Below are positions 59,539-64,000 of a DNA stretch of 64,000 nt, piece by piece; positions within the stretch are counted from its first letter, which is position 1, and the number at the start of each line of letters is the position of its first letter. This stretch comes from Vagococcus sp. CY52-2 (lineage in GTDB: Bacteria > Bacillota > Bacilli > Lactobacillales > Vagococcaceae). The DNA lies in assembly GCF_022655055.1 (NCBI RefSeq), contig NZ_CP093384.1:1054001-1118000 (forward strand). Reading direction: 5' to 3'. Made by a program: the position numbers and the translations under genes. The notes under the pieces were generated by a model. It was given only the letters and a program-made list of their open reading frames with translations, did no database searches and was not told the DNA's origin.

Positions 59539-60381
59539 TTAATCTGTGTAAAACATTACGGCAAATGCCCCTTTTCCTGTATGTGTCGCTACAAGAGGAG
59601 TCGTGTGCACAATCGGTATGTTTAAATCAGGTAACGCCCCTTTTAAAATAGTTTTCATTTCTTCACAAATTTCGGCACCTGATGCTTCAGACATACCAAG
59701 GTAGCCTACTGATAAATGAGCAAGTTTCTTTTCTAACTCTTTAGCCCATTTAATAAATGTTTTATTTCCTCGACCTTTAGTAACCATCTCTAGTTCTCCA
59801 TTTTTTAACTGCATTAATAACTTCATATTAAAAAAACCAGAAACTGCACCAACTAATTTACCGATTCGACCACCTTTAACAAGGTTTTCTAAAGTAGCAA
59901 CTCCAATATAGAGTTGAGTATTATTTTTCACATGTTCAACAGCTGAAATAATCTCTTCTACCGTATATTTTTCTTCTTTAGCCATTTTGGCCGCCTGGTA
60001 GACTTGGAATCCTAGGCCCTGATCAATATAATCACTATCAATGACTGTCACATTTGATTTTGATAATTGAGCGGCTTGTCTAGCAGTATTAACAGTCCCG
60101 CTTAGTTTTTCTGTTAAATGGATTGAAATAATTTTACTACCATCTTCACCTAATTGGTCATATAGTTCTACAAATTCCCCAATGGGTGGTTGACTAGTTT
60201 TTGGTAATGTTTTTGAATTAGACATCATCGTCATAAACTCAAAAGGATCTAACTCATTTTGATTGGCATAAATGACACCATCAATCATTATGGATAAACT
60301 TATGGTGTGTATATCAATCTGTTTTAGTCTCTCTTCTGGAATAATACAAGATGAGTCTGTCACTATTTTAATTTTTGTCAT
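59539..60381 (-). CDS. degV: DegV family fatty-acid-binding protein (FakB-like)
   Basis: Cytoplasmic lipid-binding protein, 280 residues. Relatives (FakB) present fatty acids to the kinase FakA for incorporation into phospholipid. Key blocks are IVTDSSCIIP at the N-terminus, LPKTSQPPIGEF with the TSQP fatty-acid-carboxylate motif, SLSIMIDG, and VHTTPLVATHTGKGAFAVMFY at the end with the His-Thr-Gly loop. ATG 60381 is seven bases after GAGG; the preceding ATG is only four away. No fakA in this window. Confidence 0.92.
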   Translation of the reverse strand: MTKIKIVTDSSCIIPEERLKQIDIHTISLSIMIDGVIYANQNELDPFEFMTMMSNSKTLPKTSQPPIGEFVELYDQLGEDGSKIISIHLTEKLSGTVNTARQAAQLSKSNVTVIDSDYIDQGLGFQVYQAAKMAKEEKYTVEEIISAVEHVKNNTQLYIGVATLENLVKGGRIGKLVGAVSGFFNMKLLMQLKNGELEMVTKGRGNKTFIKWAKELEKKLAHLSVGYLGMSEASGAEICEEMKTILKGALPDLNIPIVHTTPLVATHTGKGAFAVMFYTD

Positions 60382-60431
60382 CATCAAACCTCTTTCAAAA
60401 CCAACAATATTCATGTACAATTAAATTAATC

Positions 60432-60457
60432 TTTCTGTTTATTTAGTATAACAGAAA
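60432..60457. promoter_or_regulatory. Palindrome over the degV -10 element (possible operator)
   Basis: TTTCTGTT and AACAGAAA flank ten bases that include TATACT (minus strand, 60450-60445), the likely -10 of degV, and TATAAC on the plus strand for the divergent hemolysin III-type gene. A repressor bound here could block both. The regulator is unknown. Confidence 0.4.
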
Positions 60458-60498
60458 AAAAAATATTTTTCACTAAAAAACGAAAGGACGTATACACC

Positions 60499-61143
60499 AT
60501 GCACAATCCAACTTATTCAAAAAAATATCTTATTGTAAATGAAGTCTTTAATGCTGTTACTCATGGTATTGGAACGGGTTTAAGTATTGCCGGTCTGGTG
60601 TTACTTATTATTAAAGGGGCCCAATTACATTCGCCTATTCGTGTTGTTTCCTACTCAATATTTGGTGCATCAATGATTCTTTTGTTTTTATTTTCAACCC
60701 TATTTCATAGTTTAATTTTCACTAAAGCCAAAAAAGTATTCCAAGTATTTGATCACAGCTCTATTTACTTACTCATTGCAGGTAGCTACACACCATATAG
60801 TTTAATTACAATAGGTGGTAAATTAGGATGGACCATGTGTATCATTATTTGGCTATTGGCTATTTCTGGTATTGTATATAAATCAATTTTTCTTCAAAAA
60901 AGAGGAAAAGCGGATTATTTTCTCTATATATTGATGGGTTGGTTATGTGTCATTGCGATAAAGCCATTATACGAAGGGCTTGGTTTTAACGGTTTACTTT
61001 TATTAGTACTAGGTGGGGTATCTTATACAGCTGGAACTTTTTTCTATAGTAGACAACATTTAAAATATATGCATGTCATTTGGCACTTATTTGTATTAGC
61101 TGGGGCAGTCTTTATTTTCTTTTCAGTTTATCTTTATACATAA
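60499..61143 (+). CDS. Hemolysin III / YqfA family membrane protein (PAQR superfamily)
   Basis: Seven hydrophobic helices over 214 residues. The conserved metal-binding pattern is present: NAVTHGIGTG near the start, STLFHSL in helix 2, FDHSSIYLLIAGSYTPY in helix 3 and HVIWHLFVLAG near the end. The hemolysin name is historical; the family is thought to act as membrane hydrolases or membrane-energy regulators, and no toxicity is implied. AAAGGACG precedes the ATG. Divergent from degV and convergent with ccpA. Confidence 0.9.
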   Translation: MHNPTYSKKYLIVNEVFNAVTHGIGTGLSIAGLVLLIIKGAQLHSPIRVVSYSIFGASMILLFLFSTLFHSLIFTKAKKVFQVFDHSSIYLLIAGSYTPYSLITIGGKLGWTMCIIIWLLAISGIVYKSIFLQKRGKADYFLYILMGWLCVIAIKPLYEGLGFNGLLLLVLGGVSYTAGTFFYSRQHLKYMHVIWHLFVLAGAVFIFFSVYLYT

Positions 61144-61190
61144 AAAAAAGTCATTGCTTGAATCAAGCAATGACTTTTTTTATTTTGTTG
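61142..61190. terminator. Bidirectional terminator between the hemolysin III-type gene and ccpA
   Basis: AAAAAGTCATTGCTTG and CAAGCAATGACTTTTT pair around a few bases, T runs on both strands. The ccpA stop codon lies inside the flank. Confidence 0.88.
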
Positions 61191-62181
61191 ATTGTTTTTT
61201 TATCAATCCATAAGGTAAGACGATATCTTTTTCATCAATTTCTTCTTTATTCATTAGTTTAGTCAACAAACGCATTGATACAGCTCCAATATCATATAAT
61301 GGTTGCGAAATACTTGTCACACTTGGGCGTGCAATGTCAGAAAATAATGAATTATTACTTGTAATAATTTCAAACTCTTCCGGTACTTTTACACCATTAT
61401 CAGTTAGACTATTTAACAACCCAACGGCTAACTCATCATCTGCGACAACTGCTGCTGTGGCACCACTATTAATAACACGATCGTACAAAGCAAGACCAGC
61501 TTTGTAATTATATTCTGCTTCAAATACTAATCCTTCATTAAAATCTAGATTATTTTCTTTTAGAGCCTCTTTATAACCTTTCAAACGTTGAATACCATTT
61601 ATAGGATCTAATAAAGAACCTGAAATAAATGCTACTTTTTTATTTCCTGATTTAATCAATTGGTTTGTCGCATCTTTTGTCGCTGCTTCATAATCAATGT
61701 TTACTGAACCCACTTGATTATCTGGATCGATTGATCCTGCTAACACAACAGGTGTTTTAGAACGAGAAAACTCCCCTCTAATTTGTTCAGTTAAATGATG
61801 TCCCATAAAGATGATACCATCTACTTGTTTGGCAAGTAATGTATTTAATACATTCACTTCTTTTACATCATTTCCATCAGAGTTTGCTAAGATGATATTA
61901 TATTTATACATTGTTGCCACGTCATCAATTCCTCGAGCTAATGAGGCAAAATAAGCATTACTTACATCTGGAATAATCACTCCAACTGTTGTTGTTTTTT
62001 TACTTGCTAACCCTCTTGCCACTGCATTAGGACGATAATCCAATCTTTCGATTACCTCTAATACTTTTTTTCTAGTTGCAGGCTTTACGTTTGGGTTTCC
62101 ATTAACAACACGTGATACAGTCGCCATAGAAACCGCTGCTTCTCTTGCAACATCATAAATTGTAATAGTCTGTTTTTCCAT
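61180..62181 (-). CDS. ccpA: Catabolite control protein A
   Basis: LacI-family master regulator of carbon catabolite control; binds cre sites together with HPr-Ser46-P. The helix-turn-helix IYDVAREAAVSMATVSRVVN is at 7-27 and the hinge helix follows in RPNAVARGLASKKTTTVGVI. The effector domain carries VIIPDVSNAYFASLARGIDD, the CcpA pattern. 333 residues. AAAGGAGAA precedes the ATG. The pepQ gene often divergent from ccpA is not here; trxB lies upstream instead. Confidence 0.96.
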   Translation of the reverse strand: MEKQTITIYDVAREAAVSMATVSRVVNGNPNVKPATRKKVLEVIERLDYRPNAVARGLASKKTTTVGVIIPDVSNAYFASLARGIDDVATMYKYNIILANSDGNDVKEVNVLNTLLAKQVDGIIFMGHHLTEQIRGEFSRSKTPVVLAGSIDPDNQVGSVNIDYEAATKDATNQLIKSGNKKVAFISGSLLDPINGIQRLKGYKEALKENNLDFNEGLVFEAEYNYKAGLALYDRVINSGATAAVVADDELAVGLLNSLTDNGVKVPEEFEIITSNNSLFSDIARPSVTSISQPLYDIGAVSMRLLTKLMNKEEIDEKDIVLPYGLIKKQSTK

Positions 62182-62253
62182 ATTATGTTCTCCTTTAATT
62201 CATTGTACTGTCAACTGTAAGTCACACATAGATTATCAGAAAAGCATTGATTT

Positions 62254-62267
62254 TGCAAGCGTTTTAT
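62254..62267 (-). promoter_or_regulatory. cre-like site upstream of ccpA
   Basis: TGCAAGCGTTTTAT fits the cre consensus TGNAANCGNTTNCA at all but the last two positions. It overlaps a candidate -35 (TTGCAA) of ccpA paired with GATAAT (62237-62232, 15-base spacing). Suggests autoregulation, weakly. Confidence 0.4.
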
Positions 62268-62341
62268 AGATGTTTTCATGAAAATGTGTGAAATTTACAA
62301 AAAAACTATAGGAATATAAACCATTATTTAAAGAAATAAAT

Positions 62342-62390
62342 AACCTTTTAATGCAAAATAAATAAAGATAGTTTTTTGCACCAAAAGGTT
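62342..62390 (-). terminator. Terminator after trxB
   Basis: Minus-strand AACCTTTTGGTGCAAAA pairs with TTTTGCATTAAAAGGTT (two G-U) over 17 positions. The following T-rich run is weak. Confidence 0.65.
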
Positions 62391-62418
62391 TACCTATTAT
62401 TTTTTAATATGTGTTCTA

Positions 62419-63336
62419 TTAATCATCTAAGCTACTTAAATAATTATAAACTTCTTGTCCCGCGATACTACCGTCTCCAACAGCTGTCGCAATTTGTCTC
62501 AAAACAGTTTCTCTAACATCTCCAATTGCGTAAATACCTGGAATGTTAGTTGCCATATGATTGTCTGTTTCAATCCATCCATTAGCATTTGTAATACCTA
62601 AATCTTTAACAAAATCAGTCAACGGATCTAATCCAATATAAATAAATACACCATCCGCTAATAAGTCTTCTACTTCACCTGTTTTAGTATCCTCTAATTT
62701 AATTGATTGCACACTCATATCATTTCCGTTTATCTCAATTGGAACTTTATTCCACATAAATTCAATTTTTTCATTTTTAAATGCACGATCTTGTAATATT
62801 TTTTGCGCTCTTAATTCATCTCTTCTATGAACAATGGTTACTTTACTTGCAAACTGAGTTAAGTACATGCCTTCTTCAATCGCTGAGTCTCCTCCCCCAA
62901 TCACAACTAAATGACGGTCTCTAAAGAATGCCCCATCACAAACTGCGCAATAAGATACACCACGTCCAGCGTACTCTTCTTCACCAGGGATATTGATTTT
63001 ACGATGTTCACTTCCTGAAGCAATAATCACCGTTTTTCCTTCATACTCTTCATCATCACACACTACTTTTTTAATAGCACCATGGTCTTCAATACTAACA
63101 ACATTTCCATAGACATGTTCTGCACCAAAGTTAGTAGAATTTTCATACATTTTAAGTGCTAAATCAGGACCGGAAATAAGATTAAATCCAGGATAATTTT
63201 CTACCTCATCTGTATTCATTAGCTGTCCGCCTGGTGCACCTCGTTCGATTACTAATACAGATAAGCCAGAACGAGAAGCATATAAAGCCGACGTCATTCC
63301 TCCAGGTCCTGCTCCTATAATAATTACATCATACAT
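62419..63336 (-). CDS. trxB: Thioredoxin reductase
   Basis: FAD/NADPH flavoenzyme that keeps thioredoxin reduced. The FAD-binding GAGPGGMTSA is at 8-17, the redox pair C130/C133 in SYCAVCDGAFF, the NADPH-binding VIGGGDSAIEEG, and the C-terminal GIYAIGDVRETVLRQIATAVGDG. 305 residues. AGGGGGTA precedes the ATG. Monocistronic. Confidence 0.97.
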   Translation of the reverse strand: MYDVIIIGAGPGGMTSALYASRSGLSVLVIERGAPGGQLMNTDEVENYPGFNLISGPDLALKMYENSTNFGAEHVYGNVVSIEDHGAIKKVVCDDEEYEGKTVIIASGSEHRKINIPGEEEYAGRGVSYCAVCDGAFFRDRHLVVIGGGDSAIEEGMYLTQFASKVTIVHRRDELRAQKILQDRAFKNEKIEFMWNKVPIEINGNDMSVQSIKLEDTKTGEVEDLLADGVFIYIGLDPLTDFVKDLGITNANGWIETDNHMATNIPGIYAIGDVRETVLRQIATAVGDGSIAGQEVYNYLSSLDD

Positions 63337-63366
63337 AATTAATACCCCCTATAGTTTTCTACTCAT

Positions 63367-63395
63367 ACTTTAACCTTTTCTATTTTTATTGTCTA
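63367..63395 (-). promoter_or_regulatory. Candidate promoter of trxB
   Basis: TAGACA (63395-63390) and TAAAGT (63372-63367), 17 bases apart on the minus strand; no Spx-type element was identified. Confidence 0.45.
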
Positions 63396-63584
63396 TTGAT
63401 TCGTCTTAACACTTAACATAACAACACTAAACTTTCTAAATTTAAACATAAGTAGGAAAAAAGATTAAAAATTCATTTAATTTCATTATTACTATATACT
63501 ATTATCAATAAAAGTGGTAGCTTATTACAAGTATGGACTTAAAATTTTTAATTAATATAACTAAATAAAGGATAAGATGACGGC

Positions 63585-64000
63585 ATGAAACGACAAGAAT
63601 ATCAACAACAAAACAATTTTAACTACGCGTTATTATTGCCAATATTTTTAATGCTTATTTTAAGTATTTGGCTACAGTATTGGGTAGCGTATTATGACCA
63701 AAATAATCCCACTAAACAAGCATTAAAACAACTGGTGTTTGTTGGACTAGGAACCGTTTTAATGTTTGGGGTAAAATACATCAAACGTGATATCATTTGG
63801 AAAGCTGTCCCATGGTTTTATGTGTTCTCACTACTTCTTATGGGTTCCTTGTATTTCTTTTACGACCCTCACATGTATGATTTAACCAACACAAAACGTT
63901 GGCTAGACATTTTTGGCTTTCAATTCCAACCATCAGAAATCGCTAAAACAGCTTACATTCTCTTTATATCTAAAGAACTCGTAAAATACAATAAGAGAGT
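63585..64000 (+). CDS. rodA: RodA/FtsW/SpoVE family peptidoglycan polymerase, N-terminus (partial)
   Basis: The first 138 residues are visible; the gene runs off the right edge. It is a SEDS protein: four hydrophobic helices and the signature TKRWLDIFGFQFQPSEIAKT. The early NNPTKQALKQLVFVGLG pattern favours RodA (elongation) over FtsW (division), but this is not certain from a fragment. The ATG at 63585 is 12 bases from AAAGGA. A three-codon ORF (ATG 63577, ACG GCA TGA) overlaps it as ATGA and is ideally spaced for the same site. Confidence 0.88.
   Translation, partial: MKRQEYQQQNNFNYALLLPIFLMLILSIWLQYWVAYYDQNNPTKQALKQLVFVGLGTVLMFGVKYIKRDIIWKAVPWFYVFSLLLMGSLYFFYDPHMYDLTNTKRWLDIFGFQFQPSEIAKTAYILFISKELVKYNKR

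Overview
This is an AT-rich, low-GC Gram-positive chromosomal window made almost entirely of conserved housekeeping genes. The gene order (rpsU-yqeY / phoH-pgpH-ybeY-dgkA-era-recO-glyQS; topA-trmFO-xerC-hslVU-codY; pcrA-ligA-gatCAB-dgkB-rlmCD; cdaA-cdaR-glmM-glmS), strong AGGAGG-type ribosome binding sites, frequent TTG starts and the regulators CcpA and CodY point to Lactobacillales, most likely an Enterococcaceae member such as Vagococcus. The genus is an inference from protein flavour, not a database result. About nine tenths of the genes lie on the minus strand. No rRNA, tRNA, IS element, prophage, CRISPR array or defence island was seen.

Layout. 1-2.4 kb: the start of an ABC ATPase gene, then a CPA1 Na+/H+ antiporter. 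2.4-10 kb: amino-sugar and c-di-AMP block (glmS with its self-cleaving ribozyme, glmM, cdaR, cdaA) and a purine permease with a PurBox. 10-20 kb: one long DNA-repair/translation operon (pcrA, ligA, gatCAB, dgkB, rlmCD). 20-25.4 kb: a pyrophosphatase-like protein, a heterodimeric ABC exporter behind a terminator-like hairpin, yneF and nfo. 25.5-35.5 kb: a polar amino-acid ABC importer (glnQHMP order), tyrS, a class A penicillin-binding protein, and glyQS behind a glycine T-box. 35.8-43.9 kb: recO to rpsU, a Fur-family repressor and ppsR. 43.9-44.8 kb: a heavily decayed lipoprotein pseudogene. 44.8-53 kb: galactose-mutarotase-like gene and the cod cluster. 53-63.3 kb: dprA, rnhB, rbgA, lepB, ctpA, small membrane/secreted proteins, degV, hemolysin III-type protein, ccpA and trxB. 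The window ends inside a rodA/ftsW-family gene.

Themes. Cell-envelope supply and c-di-AMP control are linked: CdaA makes c-di-AMP, CdaR regulates it, PgpH (33 kb away) degrades it, and GlmM/GlmS make the UDP-GlcNAc precursor. RNA-based control is prominent (glmS ribozyme, glycine T-box, and an apparent attenuator before the ABC exporter). CodY and CcpA, the two global nutrient regulators, are both encoded here.

I did not find a convincing new multi-gene system. The best leads are regulatory: a purine permease whose PurBox sits 76 nt upstream of the predicted start site and whose start codon is overlapped by an 8-codon leader ORF; a strong terminator 20-odd bases before the ABC exporter start with no room for another promoter; and a palindrome over the degV promoter. 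Two decayed genes mark the only visibly eroding DNA.
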